NCBI GenBank assembly: GCA_964396385.1
Contig: CAYNFH010000063.1
Coordinates: 1 to 27,994, forward strand
Length of the DNA stretch: 27,994 bases
Origin: CAYNFH01 sp964396385
GTDB lineage: Bacteria > Armatimonadota > Chthonomonadetes > Chthonomonadales > CAJBBX01
Reading direction: 5' to 3'
A model generated the notes under the pieces. That model saw only the letters and a list, made by a program, of their open reading frames with translations, did not search any database and had not been told where the DNA came from. A program made the translations under genes and the position numbers. Below, piece by piece: positions 7,218-12,832 of this stretch (position 1 is its first letter; the number at the start of each line of letters is the position of its first letter).

Positions 7218-7462
7218 ACTTCCCCTGCTGGCCCTGCTGGTCCGTTCACGGAGGGCCGGGGCCGCACACGGGGACCTCTTGCGTGCGCATTTATCCCCGG
7301 AAGTGCCTGACTCCGCCGGGCGCAACAGTCCGGTGCACGGCCAGAATCGATGTACATCCAGGCCAGGGCGGCGAGAACCAACGTCAGAAGAAGGACGCCC
7401 ACGGCCACCAGGCCGTAGATGGCGCAATACCGCAGCATCTTGCTCCAGGTGGTTCTGTTCAC
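7214..7462 (-). CDS. Small single-span membrane protein, last gene of a zinc-ribbon operon
   Basis: This 82-residue protein starts at GTG 7462, overlapping the stop of the upstream gene as GTGA, which argues for translational coupling. The N-terminus (NRTTWSKML) leads into one strong membrane helix, YGLVAVGVLLLTLVLAALAW, followed by a basic, Pro/Arg-rich tail that contains a CC pair. The positive charges flank the helix on both sides. No family is recognised. It is the third gene in the 7975-7214 unit and overlaps the convergent Cys-rich gene by 4 bases. Confidence 0.55.
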   Translation of the reverse strand: MNRTTWSKMLRYCAIYGLVAVGVLLLTLVLAALAWMYIDSGRAPDCCARRSQALPGINAHARGPRVRPRPSVNGPAGPAGEV

Positions 7463-7656
7463 GAGGCGGCCAGGCTGTGCTTAAGCAGCATCAACAGAAG
7501 GAACAGGAGGGGAACCGCGATGAGGACCAGGTGATTGAGCTGCTGCCCGGCAGCCCTACGGATGCTGGTGTGTCTGTGGCACGTAGGACAGTGTGCCGCC
7601 CGGAGGCTCGCTCGGTGCTTACAGATTGGACATGAGACGAACAGGATAGTTCTCAT
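7459..7656 (-). CDS. Tiny zinc-ribbon protein with C-terminal membrane anchor
   Basis: The 65-residue protein has two knuckles, CPIC and CPTC, separated by 11 residues, as in zinc ribbons. It ends in a membrane helix LVLIAVPLLFLLLMLL. The arrangement (cytoplasmic ribbon, then tail anchor) matches its upstream neighbour at 7769-7975. GAGGAG lies eight bases before the ATG at 7656. It is coupled by GTGA to the next gene. Zinc-ribbon plus tail-anchor proteins often act as membrane-bound scaffolds or as partners of larger complexes, but no specific role can be read from the sequence. Confidence 0.68.
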   Translation of the reverse strand: MRTILFVSCPICKHRASLRAAHCPTCHRHTSIRRAAGQQLNHLVLIAVPLLFLLLMLLKHSLAAS

Positions 7657-7768
7657 CAGGGTGTCTCCTCAGAGCGGGCCAAGCGGTCCTTGGCCCTGCT
7701 TCAGGTATTTCGCTGGTGCAAGGCAGAAGAGGGGCGTGAATGTTCCGGCAGGCCGGAGGCGTACGGCC

Positions 7769-7975
7769 CTATCCGTGAAAGATGCCCGCGAGCAGTCCTC
7801 CGACGAACTGGTGCAGCCCCTGCCACTCCAGGATGGCGACGCCTAACAGCGCCGCGAATGCAAGTCTGGCTACGAGAATGCCAAAGGTCCGTACCGTGGT
7901 CTGCCTCCTGCCGCAGTAGGCGCACCGGCTGGCAGCAGACGGCATGGGATTGGCGCAGCTTCGACAGATGCCCAC
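7769..7975 (-). CDS. Tiny zinc-ribbon protein with C-terminal membrane segment, first gene of the operon
   Basis: The 68-residue product begins at GTG 7975, preceded by a strong GGAGGTG. CRSC (residues 4-7) and CAYC (residues 18-21) form a zinc ribbon. A basic linker with GRRQTTVR leads to a membrane helix around FGILVARLAFAALLGVAIL. It is separated by 112 bases from the second zinc-ribbon gene, on the same strand. The two look like diverged duplicates of one design. Function unknown. Confidence 0.68.
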   Translation of the reverse strand: MGICRSCANPMPSAASRCAYCGRRQTTVRTFGILVARLAFAALLGVAILEWQGLHQFVGGLLAGIFHG

Positions 7976-8013
7976 TACGACACCTCCGTGATATGCGGCG
8001 TCAGGGCCGAGGG

Positions 8014-8130
8014 ATGAACGAGGCGGTCAAGCGTGTACGGCTACTCGAAAGCTGGCTTCAGATGTGGGAAAAGTTCGCCAGTGACCGGAGAGATTATACC
8101 ATCGCAACCAGACACTTGCAATGGCTATGA
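8014..8130 (+). CDS. Mini-gene, 38 aa, coupled to the next
   Basis: The ATG at 8014 opens 38 codons: MNEAVKRVRLLESWLQMWEK, then an Arg/Asp-rich stretch and HLQWL. The peptide looks amphipathic and helical. Its stop overlaps the start of the next small gene as ATGA (8127-8130). That overlap and the protein-like composition argue for real coding, but the promoter would have to lie inside the divergent zinc-ribbon gene, since only 38 bases separate the starts. Not recognised. Confidence 0.38.
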   Translation: MNEAVKRVRLLESWLQMWEKFASDRRDYTIATRHLQWL

Positions 8131-8255
8131 AGCTGAAATGCAATCTCCACGCGAACGCCTGGTGCTCCCAGTCCAGCGGCTACCAGCCGTGCCACTGGCC
8201 GAGCTATCGGCATCGCCACCGCCGCCAACGTGACGACGAAGAGAATAACCACTGA
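8127..8255 (+). CDS. Mini-gene, 42 aa, Cys/His/Arg-rich
   Basis: Starting at ATG 8127 (ATGA overlap with the previous mini-gene; an in-frame ATG also sits at 8121), it encodes MKLKCNLHANAWCSQSSGYQ followed by PCHWPSYRHRHRRQRDDEEN. It has three cysteines (CN, WCS, PCH) and a His/Arg-rich segment next to an acidic tail, a composition suited to metal or nucleic-acid binding. There is no independent ribosome site, consistent with coupling. The family is unknown. Confidence 0.4.
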   Translation: MKLKCNLHANAWCSQSSGYQPCHWPSYRHRHRRQRDDEENNH

Positions 8256-8543
8256 CGTATGGCGTGAGTCCTCAGACTGCCCACACTCACAGCCGGCTCT
8301 CACATCCAGGTACGGGTCTGGCCGGAGGATGACCAAACGCGTACCTGCTGCTGACCCGGGTTGTTGCTGTCTCCGCCGGAACTCCGCGGTCCATTCTCGG
8401 AGATTCCGAACCCAAAGCTGTCACAACCTGGCCGCGCGGTCGTTCAACAGATCAGGCACTTGGGCGAGATTAGCTCGCCTGCCACTTTCCAGACGGGCAT
8501 CGTCCAGTACGCCGATTCCGCAACTGTGAAGGAGGTACATCAC
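8256..8543. other. Intergenic leader with a small hairpin
   Basis: No gene is supported here. At 8463-8479 a 6-bp stem GGCGAG / CTCGCC encloses ATTAG, about 65 bases before the TTG start of the secreted protein. It may be a terminator for the mini-genes or a leader structure. Confidence 0.4.
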
Positions 8544-8882
8544 TTGCTTGCCACACGGTATCGCCTAGTCGCTGTCTGCGCCGCCGTTTTGGTCTTGTCT
8601 TCTCTCGTTCCCGCTTCTCCGGCTCTGGCCAGCGAGGAGGGTCGCCGCAACGGCACGTATGCCCTCGGTGCGCTCACGGCGTACCTGTTCACGCGCGGCG
8701 GAAACAAAGTCCCCGCTTTTCTCGGGTTGGCCGCCACGGGCTACGCCTATAAGCGCTACCAGGATGCCATAAACGACCGGCACCGCCGCGAGCGCTACTA
8801 CCGCTACTACGGTTGGGGGTATTACCGGCACTACTACCGGCACCATTGTGGGCGCCGCCATCATCACCGCTACTCCTATTGA
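8544..8882 (+). CDS. Secreted small protein with Tyr/His/Arg-rich C-terminus
   Basis: The start is TTG at 8544, with GGAGG at 8531-8535; the open frame further upstream is untranslated leader by this reading. The 112-residue product has a textbook signal peptide: basic N-terminus, hydrophobic VAVCAAVLVLSSLVPA and a cleavage site after SPALA. The mature part has a Gly/Ala-rich segment (NGTYALGALTAYLFTRGG) that may be a weak second hydrophobic patch. It ends in a striking tail of Tyr, Arg and His (RRERYYRYYGWGYYRHYY, then HHHR). Such tails occur in surface or spore-coat-like and metal-binding secreted proteins; which applies is unknown. Confidence 0.72.
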   Translation: MLATRYRLVAVCAAVLVLSSLVPASPALASEEGRRNGTYALGALTAYLFTRGGNKVPAFLGLAATGYAYKRYQDAINDRHRRERYYRYYGWGYYRHYYRHHCGRRHHHRYSY

Positions 8883-9125
8883 TGGTCCCAAGTCATGGAT
8901 CCACGGCCGATCGTCCCGCGTCCATAGACGAGCTCCCGCTGGGGTCGGCTGGTCGCGGGCGAGCCAGCTCTCATGATGCAACTGGGCATCCATGACCTGG
9001 CTCAAGACAGTTGCATCGCAAACCGACAATAATGCGTGCGAGCATACATCGTGGTCCTTGTGCTCGTAGCTCGCGACGGGCAGCCGCTTACCCTTTCCAG
9101 GCTGCCCGAAGCGGCCCTGATTACG

Positions 9126-9536
9126 ATGCTCATAGGGAAGCCGGTGGTAATCTGCGACGCGACCGTGTCCGTCTGGCAGCCCAGCCGAGAGTTCGATCGG
9201 CACGGACTCCGGATTGCAAGGGTGGCGCGCGACGGCGTCGAGGCAGCCGAACTGACGCTTAAAGACAGGCCCGACATTCTCTTCCTCTCCGCTGCGCAGG
9301 AGAAGCTGCACGGGGTCGAGGCGGTGCGCCAGATCGTCCGGCACTAGCTGCCCTGCATTCTCGTCTTGGTGGAACCGGCGCATTCAGAAACCGCGCGGCA
9401 GGCGATGGATGCCGGAGTAGCCGTTAGTCTTGGAAAGCCGGCGAGGGCGGACGAGGTTTCCGCATCCAGGAGAGAACTCGTAGGAAGACGGATGGACAGC
9501 CCCCCTGACGCGCATCACGCTGCTTGCCGCGACTGA
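9126..9536 (+). pseudogene. Dead response-regulator receiver (in-frame stop, phosphoacceptor lost)
   Basis: From ATG 9126 the frame reads like the other receivers here: GKPVVICDAT for the first strand, then GVEAAELTLKDRPDILFL and GVEAVRQIVRH. TAG at 9345-9347 interrupts it. The same frame then continues with LPCILVLVEPAHSETARQAM and LGKPARADEV, containing the Lys-Pro pair of strand five. The phosphoacceptor position is Ser (LFLSAAQ) instead of Asp. Frame, order and spacing leave little doubt that this is a decayed receiver; it ends at TGA 9534-9536, overlapping the convergent receiver gene by 22 bases. Confidence 0.78.
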
Positions 9537-9916
9537 AACTTCTCCCATCCCTGCGTGAGCTTGTGTAGGAGCGCCGTGCCTGTGACGGGCTTCAGGACGT
9601 ACCCACAGGCCCCGGCCTTCATGGCTGCTTCTTCATACTCGGGATAGGCACTGACAATTACGACGCAGGCGTCATACTCCCCCAGCACCTGGCGCAATAC
9701 CTCGATCCCGTTCATGGAGCCTCGCAGATTGATGTCGAGGATAATGATCTCAGGGCGGTCGCGGAGGATCACCGGCACGGCCTCTGCACCGCTCCAGGCT
9801 GTTCCTGTAACTGTCAGCCCTGCCCCGGCGAGCGCCTGGCCCAGGCTCATGGCGGTCAGAGCCCCGTCTTCTACTATGACGGCGCGCTTGCCAGACAGAG
9901 CAGTGCGGGCATCCAT
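9515..9916 (-). CDS. Stand-alone receiver-domain response regulator
   Basis: This is a single receiver domain of 133 residues with no output domain. Conserved positions are E16-D17 (IVEDGAL), phosphoacceptor D61 (IIILDINL), Ser89 (IVSAY) and K109 (VLKPV). The first strands and the MNGIEVLRQ segment are like the receivers of PdtaR-type regulators, but the protein stops where an ANTAR domain would begin. It is expected to take phosphate from a HisKA_2 kinase such as the one at 10972. The ATG at 9916 has no strong ribosome site. It lies downstream of another receiver gene on the same strand, with a 12-bp hairpin between them. Confidence 0.88.
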   Translation of the reverse strand: MDARTALSGKRAVIVEDGALTAMSLGQALAGAGLTVTGTAWSGAEAVPVILRDRPEIIILDINLRGSMNGIEVLRQVLGEYDACVVIVSAYPEYEEAAMKAGACGYVLKPVTGTALLHKLTQGWEKFQSRQAA

Positions 9917-10007
9917 CAGTTCGGTTCGATTAGGCCCATGCGCAGGTCTAAGGCATTCCAGAGTTCAGAAGGCCTGTGGCGGGCAGACGGCGTTGGGCAG
10001 CGAAGCA

Positions 10008-10040
10008 TGGGAGCCGCCCGGCGAGAGAGGGCGGCTCCCA
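10008..10040. terminator. 12-bp perfect hairpin between two receiver genes
   Basis: TGGGAGCCGCCC (10008-10019) pairs with GGGCGGCTCCCA (10029-10040) around a 9-base loop. It lies between the receiver genes at 10151 and 9916 (both on -). It lacks a T-run on the minus strand, so it may be a terminator of the upstream gene, an mRNA-stabilising structure or the leader of the downstream gene. Confidence 0.5.
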
Positions 10041-10150
10041 CCATAGGATAGCCCGTCAACAGCGGGCGAACGGTCATGGCCCGCCTGCACGCACGGTCAT
10101 TACTGTAACGCCAGGGAGAGGGAGAAGGTTCCACCAGCCCAGCAAGAAGG

Positions 10151-10621
10151 TTATCGGTTTCTAAATCTCTCCCATGCCGCCTGAAGCTGCGGGATAAGCG
10201 TGCGGCTGTCTATGGGCTTGACCGCGTACCCGCTCGTGCCGATCCTCTCGGCTTCTTGCCGGTGCTCCTCGTAAGCGGTCAGCATCACCACGCACGCAGG
10301 GAACTGCTCCAGAATCCGGCGCGTCGCCTCCAGTCCATTGAACTGACCCGGCATATTGATGTCCATCAGGACGATGTCGGGGTGCTCCTGAAGTACCACC
10401 CGCACGGCCTCCTCGCCCGACATTGCGGCACCGACTACTCTCAGCCCGGCGCGCGTGAGTATCCGCTTCACCTGCATCTGGGTGACGCCCTCATCCTCCA
10501 CGATCACGGCAGACTTACCCCGGAGCATGTCCCCTTCTGCTTCGCTGGGAGCCGGAACCGGCTGAAGGGTAGAGGTGGAGTCGGTCTGGTCAACAGCGAC
10601 GTACAGTCCGTTCGTTGCCAT
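10151..10621 (-). CDS. Stand-alone receiver-domain response regulator with N-terminal extension
   Basis: The 156-residue protein has a variable N-terminal tail of about 34 residues followed by a receiver. Acidic pair E42-D43 (IVEDEGVTQMQV), phosphoacceptor D87 (VLMDINMPG), Thr115 (LTAY) and K135 (VKPID) are all present. AAGGAG precedes the ATG. The closest relative in the window is the receiver at 24968-25429, with the same EDEG-TQMQV signature. It is transcribed away from the HisKA_2 kinase at 10972, and that divergent pairing is repeated at 25 kb. No ANTAR or DNA-binding output is attached, so it probably signals through protein contact. Confidence 0.9.
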   Translation of the reverse strand: MATNGLYVAVDQTDSTSTLQPVPAPSEAEGDMLRGKSAVIVEDEGVTQMQVKRILTRAGLRVVGAAMSGEEAVRVVLQEHPDIVLMDINMPGQFNGLEATRRILEQFPACVVMLTAYEEHRQEAERIGTSGYAVKPIDSRTLIPQLQAAWERFRNR

Positions 10622-10699
10622 GTTTAGCTCCTTGCAGGGGACACCGCTCGAAGCTGCTGCGGAGTGCGGTCACTGACCTTTCTGATCCAGAAGTCGCCG

Positions 10700-10726
10700 C
10701 TCGCCCCGCAGGTCACCTGGGGCGAG
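10700..10726. promoter_or_regulatory. Hairpin in the divergent intergenic region
   Basis: CTCGCCCC (10700-10707) pairs with GGGGCGAG (10719-10726) around an 11-base loop that itself holds AGGTCACCT, a small palindrome. It lies between the divergent receiver (10621) and kinase (10972) genes and could be an operator or a leader structure. Confidence 0.35.
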
Positions 10727-10781
10727 ACACGGAGATTATGAACTCCGTACCGCCGATGTCAACCCTGTAGTGGCAGCCCGC

Positions 10782-10810
10782 TTGCACGGCGGGTCACAGT
10801 GTGATATACA
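10782..10810 (+). promoter_or_regulatory. Probable promoter of the 10972 kinase
   Basis: TTGCAC (10782-10787), a 17-base spacer ending TGTGA, then TATACA (10805-10810). Transcription would start near 10817, giving a leader of about 155 bases. The kinase at 25794 has a comparable box pair (25590-25618) with the same TGTGA before the -10 box and a similarly long leader. Confidence 0.5.
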
Positions 10811-10971
10811 AAGCTGCATGTTGCCATACCGTTGCCCCGATGCGATGCATCCTGCTCTCGCTTGTCGCCGGAGAGAGCCCTTCTTACCCTTGTTGATCGC
10901 CCGGACGGAACCTGTCCGTCGCGCGACACGTCGTTTGTACTTTCATTCCACACGAGGTAGTAATCGGCCCT

Positions 10972-12024
10972 ATGAATGTCCAACTGAGTGGCCTCCAAGG
11001 AGTAGCGCAGCGAGACGGGAGAGGGTGGATAGACGCCGACCGAGCCCTGGCGCTCCTGCAGGCTGCGCACGACAGCATGTTCGTCCACGACCTCTCCCAC
11101 CGGATTCTGTTCTGGAATCGGAGTGCGGAGCAGATGTACGGCTGGTCGCACAGCGAGGCCGTGGGTCAGGTGGCGACCGAGTTGCTCCATACGCAGTTTC
11201 CTCTACCACTTGAGCAGGTGAAGGAGACGCTTCTTGCCAGCGGGACGTGGGAGGGCGAGCTTGTCCACACCACGCGGGATGGCAAGCAGATCGTGGTGGA
11301 GAGCCGGTGGGCCCTCTACCGGGACGCCGCGGGCGAGCCGGAGGCGATCCTGCAGACCAACAGGGACATCACGGAAAAGAAGCGGCAGGCGGAAGAGATC
11401 GCTCTGCTCAATACCCGGCTTGGGACGCTCGTGACGGAGACGCACCACCGGATTAAGACCACTCTCCAGTCGCGTGCCGCGCTCATCGACGTGATGGAGG
11501 CGAGCGAAGAGAATTCCCAATGCTCGGAAACTCTTGGACGGCTGGCGCAGCACGTGCGCGGGCTGGGAGTGATCCACGAGCTACTCACCGATGAGTCCAA
11601 GCACGGCAATGCGGGGACGCTCTCTGCCGTCACCACCCTGGGCCGTCTTATCGCCAACCTGCGGCTCGGGGCGTCCGGGCGGCCCATCAACGTAGACATA
11701 GAGGACGAGCAGCTTCCGGTTCGACAGTCCACGGCTCTGACCATCCTGTTGAACGAACTCATCACGAACGCCCTCAAGTATGGCAAGGGCGACATAGACG
11801 TGTCCTTCTCGGTTCGGGGAGAAGGGGCGCTTCTGGTGGTAGAGGATCAGGGGCCGGGTTTCGCACCGGGCTTTATGCAGTGTAAGGACGCCAATACTGG
11901 CCTAGAACTGGTGGCGAACATTTGCCGATACGACCTGGAGGGCACAGTGGCGTTTGGGAACCGGCCCGAAGGCGGAGCGCGCGTGGAGGTCAGCTTCCCC
12001 CTGCGCATCCCCTTCCAGGAGTAG
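10972..12024 (+). CDS. PAS-HisKA_2 histidine kinase
   Basis: The 350-residue cytosolic kinase has a PAS domain (about 25-135, ending NRDITEKKRQ), a HisKA_2 dimerisation helix with ETHHRIKTTLQ (His158/159) and a HATPase_c domain (about 245-345). The HATPase part has the N-box LLNELITNALKYG, the G1 box EDQGPGFAPGF and a NTGLELV segment. HisKA_2 kinases are PdtaS/EutW-like soluble sensors that phosphorylate small receivers. The H-box differs from its relatives here, with KTT in place of KNN next to the His. It is divergent from the 10151 receiver. A GAGG lies rather far (14 bases) before the ATG. It is a paralogue of the 25794 kinase over its whole length. Confidence 0.9.
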   Translation: MNVQLSGLQGVAQRDGRGWIDADRALALLQAAHDSMFVHDLSHRILFWNRSAEQMYGWSHSEAVGQVATELLHTQFPLPLEQVKETLLASGTWEGELVHTTRDGKQIVVESRWALYRDAAGEPEAILQTNRDITEKKRQAEEIALLNTRLGTLVTETHHRIKTTLQSRAALIDVMEASEENSQCSETLGRLAQHVRGLGVIHELLTDESKHGNAGTLSAVTTLGRLIANLRLGASGRPINVDIEDEQLPVRQSTALTILLNELITNALKYGKGDIDVSFSVRGEGALLVVEDQGPGFAPGFMQCKDANTGLELVANICRYDLEGTVAFGNRPEGGARVEVSFPLRIPFQE

Positions 12025-12212
12025 GCGTCTCGCGCTTCAGAGGCTGAGAAGGGCGAGGGAAGCCATCCCAATCGCCCTTGATCCAAATAGCTGGCACGCC
12101 TGGCGATCCTGGCCTGGCCCCTGCCAGTGGATATAAAGAGGCCGCCGTTTCAGCGGTACAAGAGTACCTTGCAGCATCCACTCCAAGACAAAGTTCGGTT
12201 GGAGAACACATT

Positions 12213-12242
12213 GAGGGCAGCCCGCTGTACAAGGCTGCCCTC
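12213..12242 (+). terminator. Probable terminator after the kinase
   Basis: GAGGGCAGCC (12213-12222) pairs perfectly with GGCTGCCCTC (12233-12242) around a 10-base loop, followed by CTTCTTGTTTT. This is a good intrinsic terminator for the plus strand, although it lies 190 bases after the kinase stop. Confidence 0.55.
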
Positions 12243-12276
12243 CTTCTTGTTTTGGCGAAGCGCCTGGACGAAAGAA

Positions 12277-12307
12277 CGGCGGTCCCAGTGAACTACTGAG
12301 ACCGCCG
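12277..12307. terminator. Second hairpin between kinase and PilZ-like gene
   Basis: CGGCGGTC (12277-12284) pairs with GACCGCCG (12300-12307). It could end transcription of the minus-strand phosphodiesterase/PilZ unit whose stop is at 12397. The 12025-12396 region otherwise shows no gene. Confidence 0.4.
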
Positions 12308-12396
12308 GAGGATGGACGATTGTGAGGTTTCGTCAACCCTGATTATCGGATCGGAGTACGAACTCCCTTAGGGCTGTCGCATGTGAGCGGTGTCAC

Positions 12397-12825
12397 TCAG
12401 GAAACGCTGTCCGCCGACTCGTTGGCGGTCGGATGGTGCGCCGAGGCGTCCGCCCAGCCTCTTCCAAACATCTTGAGCGCGCCGCGGAGCGTCTCTCGGT
12501 CGGCTGCCGCAAGGTCCAGAAAGACGAGGCCCAGGAGACGGTCTCCGTCCTCGCAGAGACGCACATGTACCACGGTCGCCTCGCACCGGATACGCAGCCC
12601 CGATCGCGGCATGAGCGTTACAACCAATCGGTCTGCCAGTCCGAAGCGATGCGAACAGGAGCACAACATACCGGCGGTGCTCACAATGAGGCCGGACGCA
12701 TCGCAGGAGGTGTGATCTGACGAGAGCGTGAGCGGCCAGTCCACCACGTAGCGGCGGTCGCCGCGTCGCTCCCCGAGGTAGCCATAACCGCGCTTGTCTG
12801 TATGGTGTCGCGAATCTCGTGGCAT
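12397..12825 (-). CDS. PilZ-like domain protein (candidate c-di-GMP effector, partly degenerate)
   Basis: The 142-residue product (from ATG 12825) follows the PilZ pattern. It has an Arg-rich entry ERRGDRRYVVDWPLTL, a strand-turn LIVSTAGMLC at the position of the [D/N]xSxxG motif, then hydrophobic strands and GLVFLDLAAADRETLRGALK in place of the usual GxxFxxL end. The RxxxR element is present, but the Asp/Asn of the second motif is Ile, so cyclic di-GMP binding is uncertain. It begins right at the end of the HD-GYP gene on the same strand (an in-frame TTG at 12849 would overlap it by 17 bases), so the two are almost certainly co-transcribed: a phosphodiesterase and a likely c-di-GMP effector. 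Confidence 0.68.
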   Translation of the reverse strand: MPRDSRHHTDKRGYGYLGERRGDRRYVVDWPLTLSSDHTSCDASGLIVSTAGMLCSCSHRFGLADRLVVTLMPRSGLRIRCEATVVHVRLCEDGDRLLGLVFLDLAAADRETLRGALKMFGRGWADASAHHPTANESADSVS

Positions 12826-12832
12826 GGCAGCG

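Noticed and set aside
6703..7635. 310-codon plus-strand open frame
   Set aside because: It overlaps the Cys-rich gene in another frame and the zinc-ribbon operon on the other strand; composition is Arg/Pro-rich, as in shadow frames.
8565..9383. 272-codon minus-strand open frame
   Set aside because: It covers the antisense of the secreted protein and of the dead receiver, both of which have recognisable sequence; its own product has no plausible domain.
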